Origin: M55B144 sp964550615
GTDB taxonomy: Bacteria > Bipolaricaulota > Bipolaricaulia > UBA7950 > UBA9294
Direction: 5' to 3'
Length of the DNA stretch: 49,202 nucleotides
NCBI GenBank assembly: GCA_964550615.1
Contig: CAZKAB010000011.1
Span: forward strand, 1 to 49,202
Shown here: positions 24,790 through 32,566 of the stretch, piece after piece
How the letters are laid out: the number at the start of each line of letters is the position of its first letter
Numbering within the stretch: the stretch's first letter is position 1
Notes under the pieces: generated by a model
Seen by the model: the letters and a program-made list of their open reading frames with translations, nothing else
What the model was told of the DNA's origin: nothing
Database searches by the model: none
Made by a program: the position numbers and the translations under genes

Positions 24790-25515
24790 ATGAAGCGGGG
24801 AGCGGTTGTTGTCATAGTCTTAGTCTCTCTTGTTTGCACGGCTGTCGCCCTATACGGCGATAGCTACGCGCTCTACTACGCATCGTACAGCGGCCAGGAC
24901 ACTGCCTTGGTGATCATGAACTCGGGCGGCCAGGACACTTACTATACGGTGAAGGCATACGATGCGTACGGCACGTTGATCGACTCCACATCGGGGGATC
25001 TGGTCGCATATGAGTCAGACTACCTCATACTGAGTTCGCTTGTTGGATATGCTGAGGACGCCTGGGGGCTTGCGTTGATCGAATCGCCCGCGATCCTCAC
25101 CGTAGGGGTGGAGACGGCGATGTACGAGGAGTGGGTCTCTTCGGATAATGTTGTCGATCCGCTTCCGATAGACGACGGAGAATTCACGTACTTCTGGTAT
25201 GGTCTCAACTACTCAAACACGCCAACGCAGAAAACAGGGATTGCAGTTGTCAACCCGAACGCTTTCCCGGCGGCTGCGACGCTCTTCTTCTACAATTCCT
25301 ACGGCGATTTGGAGACGTCACGTGACATCTTGCTCGATCCACATGAAACCGACTACTACCTGTCCGACGATGTCGTCGGCACCACCGTATCGGCGTGGGG
25401 AATCGTAGATGTGCGTGCGACCGTGCCGGTAATCATCGCGGCTGAGTACTTCGACGGAGAGGGGACGCTGAAGAACGTCGATCAGATATCGTTCTACTAC
25501 TACGCAGAGTACTGA
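24790..25515 (+). CDS. Secreted protein with two tandem beta-sandwich-like repeats
   Basis: 241 residues; AAGGAGG eight bases before the ATG. A signal peptide ends near AVALYG. The mature part falls into two related halves of about 100 residues. YALYYASYSGQDTALVIMNS with YYTVKAYDAYGTLIDS and a WGLALIESPAILTVGVET strand is echoed by YFWYGLNYSNTPTQKTGIAVVN, ATLFFYNSYGDLETS and WGIVDVRATVPVIIAAEY. The pattern suggests internal duplication of an Ig-like domain rich in Tyr and Asp. No family name is recognised. Probably envelope or extracellular. Confidence 0.75.
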   Translation: MKRGAVVVIVLVSLVCTAVALYGDSYALYYASYSGQDTALVIMNSGGQDTYYTVKAYDAYGTLIDSTSGDLVAYESDYLILSSLVGYAEDAWGLALIESPAILTVGVETAMYEEWVSSDNVVDPLPIDDGEFTYFWYGLNYSNTPTQKTGIAVVNPNAFPAAATLFFYNSYGDLETSRDILLDPHETDYYLSDDVVGTTVSAWGIVDVRATVPVIIAAEYFDGEGTLKNVDQISFYYYAEY

Positions 25516-25538
25516 TACATGCATTTGCCGAGCGCGAC

Positions 25539-26135
25539 TTAGGCGGGCAGGAGCCCGACGATCTCAGATATCAGCATCTGCACGGCGACGGTGAGGAGTA
25601 TCATCCCCATCAGTCGTTCTATTGCAATTAGCCCGCGTTGCCGGAGTATACGGCGCAGATACGTGCTTGCGAGAAGGATAAGAGTGGAGGCGGCCCAGGC
25701 AACAAGAATAGCGACCCCCCACTCCCAACGGGCGCGGTTGCGGGTGGCGAGAAGCATTACTGTGGCGATTGCCGACGGCCCGGCTATGAGCGGAATGGCT
25801 ATCGGGACTATGAACGGCTCCCCTTCCGGTGTCGGCCCGAACATTCCGCCGGGAACCGGGAATATCATGCGGAGTGCGATAAGAAACAGCACCATCCCTC
25901 CGGCGATGCCGAGTGCGGGGCGCGAGATCTGCAGCAATCCGAGGATGTACGGCCCGCTGAATAGGAATGTGAGAAGAAAGCAGAGGGCGATGAACGATTC
26001 ACGCAGTAGTATCAACCGTCGCCGTTCCGGGCTTGCGCTTTCGAGCAAGACCAGAAACAGAGGGATATTTCCCAGTGGATCCATTACCAACAAGAGAGTT
26101 AATGCCGCTGACAACAGGCTCATCTGCGAATCCAT
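25539..26135 (-). CDS. MarC/NAAT family membrane protein
   Basis: About 198 residues with six hydrophobic segments. LLLVMDPLGNIPLFLVLL, the ALGIAGGMVLFLIALRM segment and PIAIPLIAGPSAIATVMLL are the MarC family blocks (the D-P-x-G-N-x-P motif). The family was once thought to give multiple antibiotic resistance, but this is not supported; substrate unknown. The start is uncertain: an upstream ATG (26150) lies inside a strong hairpin, so 26135 or 26123 is more likely, and neither has a good Shine-Dalgarno. Downstream of the PKD lipoproteins on the same strand. Confidence 0.85.
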   Translation of the reverse strand: MDSQMSLLSAALTLLLVMDPLGNIPLFLVLLESASPERRRLILLRESFIALCFLLTFLFSGPYILGLLQISRPALGIAGGMVLFLIALRMIFPVPGGMFGPTPEGEPFIVPIAIPLIAGPSAIATVMLLATRNRARWEWGVAILVAWAASTLILLASTYLRRILRQRGLIAIERLMGMILLTVAVQMLISEIVGLLPA

Positions 26136-26138
26136 TCT

Positions 26139-26161
26139 GAAGGGGGCCAACGGCCCCCTTC
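26139..26161 (-). terminator. Strong hairpin between PKD lipoprotein and marC
   Basis: GAAGGGGGCC pairs perfectly with GGCCCCCTTC around AAC (10-base stem, 3-base loop). It follows the PKD gene stop by 27 bases on the minus strand and ends three bases before the marC start. No T-run follows in either direction, so it may be a partial terminator or an mRNA-processing or stability element. Confidence 0.6.
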
Positions 26162-26188
26162 GGGTTCATCGAATGGGACTAACACCGG

Positions 26189-27124
26189 TCAGTAAGTGCA
26201 GGCCGTTCCGATAGAGACTGCTCCATACGCCGTTCCCTTCGTCCCCACGTCATCCGTTACGGTGAGAGTGACGATGAAGCGTCCTGTGGTCTCGTATGTA
26301 TGACTGACGCGCGCGCCGGATCCGATTTTGCCGTCTCCGAAATCCCAGCGATAGGAGACGATTTGACCGTCGGCGGCGCGCGAGAATGATCCGTCGAACG
26401 CAATCGCGTTTCCGGTCGTGCCGCCGGAGCAAGACGGCAGACCGGTGATTACTGCAAGCGGGATGTCAACCCCGCTGCCGCAGGAGCCGCCGCTGCATGA
26501 TGAAGAGGATTCCTCGTGTACGTCGACTGCGTGACGTACGACGGTCGTTGCGCCATCGTTGTCGGCAACTGTCAGCACGACAACGTAGTAGCCAGGGTCA
26601 TCGAACGTGTGCTTTATCTTCTCACCGTTCCCAGTGTTGCCGTCGCCGAAGTTCCAGTCATAGGAGACGATTTCGCCGTTGGCGTCGTAGCAGCCGGCAG
26701 CGGTGAATGCTACCTCATCGCCGGAAGTCGGAGCATCGTCGCTCATCGAGAAACTCGCTACCGGCGCCGGGTTTGTGACGGTGATCGCGATCTTCTCGTA
26801 ATTCATCTTGCCCGCGTTGTCCGTAACCGTCAGCTTTACCAGATACGTGCCGGGATGGACATAAGTGTGGGAGACGCTCATCCCGCTGCCTGGTGTTGGG
26901 TCGTGTGGATCGCCCAGATCCCAGTAGTAACTGGTGATTGTGCCGTCATCGTGAGAGTAGTGCGCGTTCAATTGTACCGTCAGCGGCGCATTCCCCTGTT
27001 GAGGAGATGCGTCGATCACTGCCTCAGGAATTTGATTGACCATCGGGCTGATGACGTCATCGAGCGCGCATCCCGTAAGGATGATCGGCAAGGCCACGAC
27101 GAGCAGTATCGCTATCTTTCTCAT
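26189..27124 (-). CDS. Lipoprotein with three PKD domains
   Basis: 311 residues. Signal peptide with lipobox LTGC (Cys19). Three PKD repeats follow, recognised by SYYWDLGD, SYDWNFGDGNTG and SYRWDFGDGKIG, each ending in HTY or HTF plus a V-x-L-T-V strand. A Ser/Cys-Gly linker (SSSSCSGGSCGSG) lies between repeats two and three. PKD domains are Ig-like spacers or protein- and glycan-contact modules on the cell surface. There is no catalytic domain. ATGA overlap with the upstream lipoprotein gene. Confidence 0.88.
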   Translation of the reverse strand: MRKIAILLVVALPIILTGCALDDVISPMVNQIPEAVIDASPQQGNAPLTVQLNAHYSHDDGTITSYYWDLGDPHDPTPGSGMSVSHTYVHPGTYLVKLTVTDNAGKMNYEKIAITVTNPAPVASFSMSDDAPTSGDEVAFTAAGCYDANGEIVSYDWNFGDGNTGNGEKIKHTFDDPGYYVVVLTVADNDGATTVVRHAVDVHEESSSSCSGGSCGSGVDIPLAVITGLPSCSGGTTGNAIAFDGSFSRAADGQIVSYRWDFGDGKIGSGARVSHTYETTGRFIVTLTVTDDVGTKGTAYGAVSIGTACTY

Positions 27125-27807
27125 TGTTCACCATCCGTTCCCCAGTTCGGACCTCCGCCCGTGAGATCGGCGTTGCATGGCGGACCACCGAGGACCTCTA
27201 CCGGGTTGACATAAGTCGTAGTACCGCCGTCGTTGTCGGTGACAGTGAGCGCAACATTGTATGTGCCCGGCCAGAGGAAGCGGTGCTTGACGACCTGCCC
27301 GGTGTCGTTCTCGCCGTCGCCGAAGTTCCAGTTGTAGGCCACGATCGATTCGTTGTCGGTCGATTCGGATCCGTCGAATGTGATCCACTCGCTCGCTCCC
27401 ACTATGTAGTTGTCGTCCAGCTTGCTCTTTGGGGAGTAGGAGAATGTCGCATTAGGTGGAGGATCCAGTGCGCGCACGGTCAGTGTGCTCGCGTCGGACA
27501 CCCCATGATCATCTATGACGGTTAACGAAACGGCATATGTACCATTCTGATGGTAGTCGTGTGTGACCTGCGGGCCCGTTCCAGCTCCGCCGTCACCGAA
27601 ATCCCACATGTACGATACAATCTGTCCATCCGAGTCATAGGACAGTGTTCCGTCGAAACTAGCTGTGAATGGTATTACTTGCTGCACCTGCGAAGCGCTG
27701 AAGATCGCCTTTGGCTCATTCTGCATTCTTCCTAGAGAGCAGCCGGTGATCACGAACGCAACGAGGGCTAGCATCCCCAGCAGAAGGTAGAACCTCGTGG
27801 TTCTCAT
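27121..27807 (-). CDS. Lipoprotein with two PKD domains
   Basis: 228 residues. The start at 27807 has AAAGGAG upstream; a frame ten codons longer has none. Lipobox ITGC (Cys23). Two PKD repeats (SYMWDFGDGGAG, AYNWNFGDGEND) and a short Gly-rich C-terminus. Paralogue of the following gene, with which it overlaps by four bases. It lies 19 bases after the outer-membrane-like gene, so the three form one unit of cell-surface proteins. Confidence 0.88.
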   Translation of the reverse strand: MRTTRFYLLLGMLALVAFVITGCSLGRMQNEPKAIFSASQVQQVIPFTASFDGTLSYDSDGQIVSYMWDFGDGGAGTGPQVTHDYHQNGTYAVSLTVIDDHGVSDASTLTVRALDPPPNATFSYSPKSKLDDNYIVGASEWITFDGSESTDNESIVAYNWNFGDGENDTGQVVKHRFLWPGTYNVALTVTDNDGGTTTYVNPVEVLGGPPCNADLTGGGPNWGTDGEQ

Positions 27808-27826
27808 TTTACCGCTCCTTTCCCTG

Positions 27827-28603
27827 TTACAGGGCAAGATCTATATCCAAGGAGATGGTGAACTGAACGGTGATACCGCTGAGATCGACCACCTCCGCCA
27901 TGCCGTCTCCATCCATGTCGAATCCGTTTCCCTGTGCATCCGCAACCTGTTGGACGGTGAGAGAACGGTAAAGGACTGAAGTGCCAACGTTGAGCCAATT
28001 CGTGAGCGGAAACGACAGAGATACTCCACCCTCGATTCCAATGCTTGAACCGTTATAGTGGCCGTTCCCGTTTGGAAGTTGAATAGAGAGAGGAGGATAG
28101 TCTGCCGGAATCTCGAATGTGATCGACGTGTCGAGGCCGGAGTAGTAGTAGCCGACGCCGAGGTCGATAGCGAGCCTGAGACCGACGTCGAGGAACGTGA
28201 ATCGTCCACCGAATATGAGACCAATGCTCTGGCAACGCAGATCCACGTTGATATTTGACACATCGCTCGTTGCGATGGTGGTGTACGTGCCGGCGGTCGT
28301 CGATCTGGCTTGGAAGTACTCGAGCTTCCCTCCCAATGCGAAACGGTCGGTGATCCAATACCGTTCACCCGCCTGATACGAGAGCCCGTTTCCCAAGCTG
28401 GGAAGAACGGGCACGGCACCGTCATATATAGGTGTGTCGTTAAGGTCTCTGATTATGGCGTTGATCACTTCGATGTTCGTGTTTATGTCGCCGAGAGCGG
28501 CTGCCGAAGGTCCGCCGCCGACGAAAAACTCGAGTGGGCCGGCAAGTGCCGCCGTTCCGCACAGGAGCGTAATCATCATCACAGCCATTAGCCCCTTCAT
28601 CAT
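27827..28603 (-). CDS. Probable outer-membrane beta-barrel protein
   Basis: 258 residues; two adjacent ATGs follow AAGGGGG. A signal peptide ends near AALAGPLEF. The mature protein has alternating beta-strand patterns with Gly and aromatic residues (FFVGGGPSA, ERYWITDRFALGGKLEYFQA, LDVGLRLAIDLGVGYYYSGLD, IGIEGGVSLSFPLTNWLNVG) and ends QFTISLDIDLAL, consistent with a small 8- to 10-strand barrel. The family is not named. First gene of the unit with the two PKD lipoproteins; a candidate structured RNA lies 50 bases upstream. Confidence 0.7.
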   Translation of the reverse strand: MMKGLMAVMMITLLCGTAALAGPLEFFVGGGPSAAALGDINTNIEVINAIIRDLNDTPIYDGAVPVLPSLGNGLSYQAGERYWITDRFALGGKLEYFQARSTTAGTYTTIATSDVSNINVDLRCQSIGLIFGGRFTFLDVGLRLAIDLGVGYYYSGLDTSITFEIPADYPPLSIQLPNGNGHYNGSSIGIEGGVSLSFPLTNWLNVGTSVLYRSLTVQQVADAQGNGFDMDGDGMAEVVDLSGITVQFTISLDIDLAL

Positions 28604-28655
28604 GTCCCCCTTTTCCGTCGGTTGTGGGTCAAGGGAGGGGCTCACCTCATAACAG

Positions 28656-28758
28656 AAAAACCCCTCTCTCCACCCGTATGACCAGGATAAGGGCTTGCTT
28701 CCGCAGGGCGTAGGCCATACCTCCGCCTGGTGCTGGATCTACTTCAGGAGAGAGGTGG
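28656..28758 (-). ncRNA. Candidate structured RNA or leader ending in a terminator-like stem
   Basis: On the minus strand CCTCTCTCC (28755-28747) pairs perfectly with GGAGAGAGG (28671-28663), followed by GG-TTTTT. Inside, ACCAGG pairs with CCTGGT, and the apex has TGC-GGAA-GCA, a tetraloop hairpin. The whole is about 100 bases, closed by a long stem with a T-run. It could be a free small RNA or a leader that terminates before the outer-membrane protein gene. I compared it with SRP RNA by eye and the conserved SRP core is absent. No known riboswitch core was recognised. Confidence 0.4.
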
Positions 28759-29252
28759 ACGTATGTCCCATCGTTCTATGACCGCAGGGAAGCCGATCCC
28801 GCCTCGATGTCCATCAAGGTGTGGTTGAGATGGATACATGCAACTATCTGATTTGCACTCTCTGCATGGGCCGCACGCATATCGCAGCCATGCGCTATCG
28901 TCGTGCAAGCGTGCGTCACGGGAGCAGTCGTTCCGGCCATGCGGCGGCGCCCCGATTTCGGCGTGGTGTGGCGCGGGAGTAATGCTGATACTTCACGGAA
29001 GCGGAGATCATCGAGGCGACTGCAGCCGCCCGGCACGGATGAAACAGTGGAAGCGGACTTATCGCGATCGCCTCACAGCAAGCGAAGGTAGTTGACTGGT
29101 ATAGCAATGAGTGCTTGTTGTGGGCGGAGTGGTTCAGCCTCTTCCGGGTTAAGGCACTGTGAAGCAACACCGGCCGACGTCGCTGTTGGTGTATGATCGA
29201 AGCACGCGTTTATTGGGCGCAAGAAATGAAGCCGCAATAGCAAGGAGAGAAG
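28759..29252. other. Intergenic region with no recognised gene
   Basis: About 490 bases between the divergent barrel gene and the acetyltransferase gene. Frames on both strands are Arg/His-rich without ribosome-binding sites, as expected of noncoding DNA. I see no convincing promoter; TATGAT at 29192-29197 could be a -10 box but lacks a -35. Confidence 0.45.
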
Positions 29253-29837
29253 ATGCTGTCTTCCGAAAAGGAGAAGATGCTCAGGGGTGAGATGTACGAC
29301 GCCTCCGATCCAGTCCTGGAGGCGGAACGAAGCACAGCCCGCGCTCTTCGACACAGATTGAACGTAACCGAGTACGACGATCCTGCCTGTTACCGAAACA
29401 TAATTGCAGCGCTTCTTCCCAACTGTTCTCCCGACATCTGGATCGAACCGCCGTTCTACTGCGACTACGGATACAACATCATTGCCGGCGAGCGCGTCTT
29501 CTTCAACTACAACTGTGTGGTTCTCGATGTCTGCCGGGTGACGATCGGCGCGCACGTACTGTTCGGACCGAACGTGCAGATCTACACTGCGACACACCCG
29601 CTTGACGCGGTGTCGCGGCGGGCGATGCATGAATCGGGGAGCCCGATCTCCATCGGCGATGACTGCTGGATCGGCGGGAGCGTCATCCTCCTCCCCGGCG
29701 TTACGATCGGCGATCGCTCCGTCATCGGCGCCGGAGCCGTGGTCACAAGGGATGTAGCCGCCGACAGTTTTGCCGCCGGGAATCCGGCCAGGGTTGTGCG
29801 GCGGTTGAATGACGTTGGCGATCGCCTGATTGCGTGA
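29253..29837 (+). CDS. maa: Maltose/galactoside O-acetyltransferase family protein
   Basis: 194 residues. N-terminal Mac domain (EKEKMLRGEMYDASDPVLEAER, with RNIIAALLP after it), then left-handed beta-helix repeats. PPFYCDYGYNIIAGERVFFNYNCVVLD and the catalytic His in YTATHPLDA, then IGDDCWIGGSVILLPGVTIGDRSVIGAGAVVTRDV and the end AGNPARVVR. This is the sugar O-acetyltransferase group (Maa, LacA, NodL). The sugar acceptor is not readable. AAGGAGAG precedes the ATG. The next gene follows 39 bases later. Confidence 0.9.
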   Translation: MLSSEKEKMLRGEMYDASDPVLEAERSTARALRHRLNVTEYDDPACYRNIIAALLPNCSPDIWIEPPFYCDYGYNIIAGERVFFNYNCVVLDVCRVTIGAHVLFGPNVQIYTATHPLDAVSRRAMHESGSPISIGDDCWIGGSVILLPGVTIGDRSVIGAGAVVTRDVAADSFAAGNPARVVRRLNDVGDRLIA

Positions 29838-29876
29838 CAGAGGTTGGCAACTTCTGCCTTGCGGAGGCGTACAGAT

Positions 29877-30824
29877 ATGACCTTTTGCAGCGGCAAGCCT
29901 ATTCCTTCGGAACTTCCAGGGATTGAATGGCGAATACTGGATCGCGACGATATCGAAGCGATTGTCAAACTTATTGAGGCTTGTCGGGAGGTCGATGGTG
30001 GGCTTCCGATTGCGTTTGACATAGATATCGTGCGAGAGCGCTACATGCAGTCGAACCTCGGGGCATCGATAGGCGCGTTCGAACCGAGCGGTCAACTTGT
30101 GGCGTGCGCGGCTGCGCGGCGAATTGATTCTCCTGAGGCAAGTCGAGTTTCTGCGATGGGACACGTTCACCCAAGCTACCGCGAACGTGGGCTGGGCACA
30201 TTTCTGATCGATTGGACAGTTGAAAAAGGAACGAATCTTGTGTCGGGAATGCCGCTGGATCACATGCGCATCCTGGAAGTTGCGGTAGAGTCACTAAACG
30301 AGTGGGGGGAGCGCTTGCTTGCGCGGCACGGGCTTGTGCGGCGGTTCGCCGAAGATGTGATGCGAATTGACGTGGCCGGTCCATCTGCAAGGGCTCCGCT
30401 GCCTGCCGGGGTGTCTCTATTGGCGTGGTCACCACAACTGGCGGACCGGTTCTTCGAAGCCTATCAGGCGGCGTTTCGCGACCGCCCGGGTTTCCCTGGT
30501 TGGAGCAAGGAAAAGTGGACGGATTGGGCGACGGGCGACTTCCGCCCGGAAGCCTCATATGTCGTCTGCTGCGGTGATCTGGCCGTTGGGTTCATCGTCT
30601 GTGCTGATGAATTCATAGTCCAAGTGGGCGTACGGCCCGAGTGGCGCGGCAGAGGAATCGCATCAGCACTCGTTGTCGCCGCGCTGTCGAGCCTGCGAGC
30701 GGCGGGCACCCGACACGCGTTCCTCGACGTAAACGTGAACAACCCCGGCGCTCTAAGGCTGTACGAAAGACTTGGATTCGAGAAGATCGGCAGACGGGCA
30801 AGGTTCGTGCGCATTCTCCCCTGA
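29877..30824 (+). CDS. Double-GNAT acetyltransferase
   Basis: 315 residues with two acetyltransferase modules, an arrangement like mycothiol synthase. The N-terminal half has VSAMGHVHPSYRERGLGTFLIDW; the C-terminal half has VQVGVRPEWRGRGIASALVVAAL and VNVNNPGALRLYERLGFEKI. Both acetyl-CoA loops (RERGLG and RGRGIA) look intact, though in mycothiol synthase only one half is active. The substrate is unknown. Start at 29877 with GGAGG nine bases upstream; a TTG eleven codons earlier lacks a site. Converges on the aromatic operon. Confidence 0.85.
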   Translation: MTFCSGKPIPSELPGIEWRILDRDDIEAIVKLIEACREVDGGLPIAFDIDIVRERYMQSNLGASIGAFEPSGQLVACAAARRIDSPEASRVSAMGHVHPSYRERGLGTFLIDWTVEKGTNLVSGMPLDHMRILEVAVESLNEWGERLLARHGLVRRFAEDVMRIDVAGPSARAPLPAGVSLLAWSPQLADRFFEAYQAAFRDRPGFPGWSKEKWTDWATGDFRPEASYVVCCGDLAVGFIVCADEFIVQVGVRPEWRGRGIASALVVAALSSLRAAGTRHAFLDVNVNNPGALRLYERLGFEKIGRRARFVRILP

Positions 30825-30905
30825 CAAGGCGCGTAAGTCGGGCTCTCCGACGATCCGAAAGTCATGACCGTCACGCTGCAAGCGGCTGTGGGGCGGCGAA
30901 TGCTG

Positions 30906-32069
30906 CTACATCGGGGCTGCGTGATGGAGTCGCTCCGCCGCTTCCAGGATTCGTTCGGTCGGCGCTGTGGCTGAGACGCGCACATGGCCTTCTCCTCCCG
31001 GCCCGAAGAACGAGCCCGGTGTAACAGCCACGCCGGTCTTGTCAAGGAGGCGCTGCGCGTAGTCTTCCGACACCCACCCTGCCGGGATCTGCGCCCACAG
31101 ATAGAGGGTTGCCTGCGGCATGTACGCCTGTAGTCCAATGGCCGTCAGGCCATCGAGGAGAAGCGAGAGTCGCTCTTGGTACACGGCGTTTCGCGATGTG
31201 ATCCATTCCTCGTCGATCGAAAGTGCACAGGCCGCCGCGGTCTGCAGCGGCGAGAAGATGCCGCTATCGACATTCGATTTCACAAGCGAGAGCAATGCTA
31301 GCGCGTCCGGGTTTCCCACTGCCATTCCCACACGCCATCCGGGCATGTTGAACGTCTTTGATAGTGAATGGAACTCGATTGCCACGTCCAGTGCCCCGGG
31401 CACCTGCAGCAGGCTCGGCGGGCGATACCCGTTGAAAGCCACGTCGGCATATGGAGCGTCGTGGCAGAGGAGGATATCGTGCCGACGGGCGAAGGCGACC
31501 GCCGTGGCGAAGAATTCGAGATCGGCAACGGCACCGGTCGGATTGTTCGGATAGTTGAGCCACATCATAACCGCGCGCTTCGCGACCTCGATCGGAATCG
31601 CGTCGAAATCGGGAAGGTATCCACGCTCCTCCAGAAGTGAGAATGATACTGGCTCTCCCCCCGCGAGGATTGTGCTGATCGTGTACGGCGCGTACCCCGG
31701 ATCGGGTATGAGTACCGTCGCGCTGGGATCGACACAAGCGAGTGAGAGATGGACAATCCCTTCCTTCGACCCGATGAGGGGGACCACCTGCGTATTCGGA
31801 TCGAGTTCTACGTTGAACCGTCTGGCATAGTAGGCGGCGATCGCCTCCCGAAGTTCCGTTGAACCACGATAGCCGGGGTAGCGATGGACATCGGCGGCGT
31901 CGACGGATTGATGCAAGCAGTCGAGCACAGGTTTAGGCGGGGCGAGGTCGGGATTTCCCATATCTAGACGAATTACGTCGATCCCACGCGCCTCTGCATC
32001 GCGGCAGCGCTCGTTCCAGCGAACGAATGGATACGCAGGCACCCGCTCCAATCGGCGCGCCGGCTTCAT
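30906..32069 (-). CDS. Class I aminotransferase, probably aromatic (DapL-like fold)
   Basis: 387 residues, last gene of the aromatic operon. It starts at an ATG overlapping the aroQ stop (ATGA); the long frame upstream is only aroQ in another frame. VIRLDMGNPDLAPPKPVLD, HRYPGYRGSTELREAIA, WLNYPNNPTGA, DAPYADVAF, and the PLP lysine in SLSKTFNMPGWRVG are family blocks; the C-terminal Arg in GHVRVSATAP binds the carboxylate. By sequence style it is near LL-diaminopimelate aminotransferases. By position it should transaminate prephenate, phenylpyruvate or hydroxyphenylpyruvate, completing Phe and Tyr synthesis. That assignment is inference from context. Confidence 0.85.
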   Translation of the reverse strand: MKPARRLERVPAYPFVRWNERCRDAEARGIDVIRLDMGNPDLAPPKPVLDCLHQSVDAADVHRYPGYRGSTELREAIAAYYARRFNVELDPNTQVVPLIGSKEGIVHLSLACVDPSATVLIPDPGYAPYTISTILAGGEPVSFSLLEERGYLPDFDAIPIEVAKRAVMMWLNYPNNPTGAVADLEFFATAVAFARRHDILLCHDAPYADVAFNGYRPPSLLQVPGALDVAIEFHSLSKTFNMPGWRVGMAVGNPDALALLSLVKSNVDSGIFSPLQTAAACALSIDEEWITSRNAVYQERLSLLLDGLTAIGLQAYMPQATLYLWAQIPAGWVSEDYAQRLLDKTGVAVTPGSFFGPGGEGHVRVSATAPTERILEAAERLHHAAPM

Positions 32070-32566
32070 CGTGATCCCCTTCCGGAGGCGGAGTCTCTCT
32101 CCCTCAGGTAGACGAGTAGCCCGAGCAGCCCAAGGAGATAGCTCTGTCGGCCGAATCCTGTCACCGTTCCAATACAAACAGGCGCAATCAGCGACCGCTG
32201 CCGGAACTGCTCGCGGGCGGCGACGTTCGACAGGTGAACCTCCACCGTCGGAATCCCGACGGCCGCGACCGCGTCGCGCAGCGCAACACTGGTGTGAGTG
32301 TAGCCTCCCGGGTTGAACAGGACTCCATCGGCCCAATCGATGGCCCCGTGCAACGCGTCTGTCAGCTCTCCCTCGTGGTTCGATTGCACGATACGAAGCT
32401 CGGTGTCGTGCTTGGCAGCCTCGTCGAGCAATGTCGCATCGATTTCTGCCAGGGACGCCGACCCATAGACCGCCGGCTCCCGTCGACCGAGAAGATTCAG
32501 GTTCGGCCCGTGCAAGACGAGTATCTTCCTCGCTCGCTCAGCGTTTTGGTGCGTCGTTTCGTCCAT
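32066..32566 (-). CDS. aroQ: 3-dehydroquinate dehydratase, type II
   Basis: 166 residues. After about 15 extra N-terminal residues the type II core begins: ILVLHGPNLNLLGRREPAVYG (catalytic Tyr), QSNHEGELTDALH, FNPGGYTHTSVALRDA (catalytic His region) and VEVHLSNVAAREQFRQRS. It dehydrates 3-dehydroquinate to 3-dehydroshikimate. The start overlaps the aroKB stop by one base (TGATG), with AAGGAGG upstream. The C-terminus is about 10 residues longer than usual. Confidence 0.95.
   Translation of the reverse strand: MDETTHQNAERARKILVLHGPNLNLLGRREPAVYGSASLAEIDATLLDEAAKHDTELRIVQSNHEGELTDALHGAIDWADGVLFNPGGYTHTSVALRDAVAAVGIPTVEVHLSNVAAREQFRQRSLIAPVCIGTVTGFGRQSYLLGLLGLLVYLRERDSASGRGSR

Noticed and set aside
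28656..28758. Signal recognition particle RNA
   Set aside because: Size and closed stem are suitable and a GGAA loop is present, but the conserved domain IV core around the loop (the symmetric internal loop bases) is missing on both strands.
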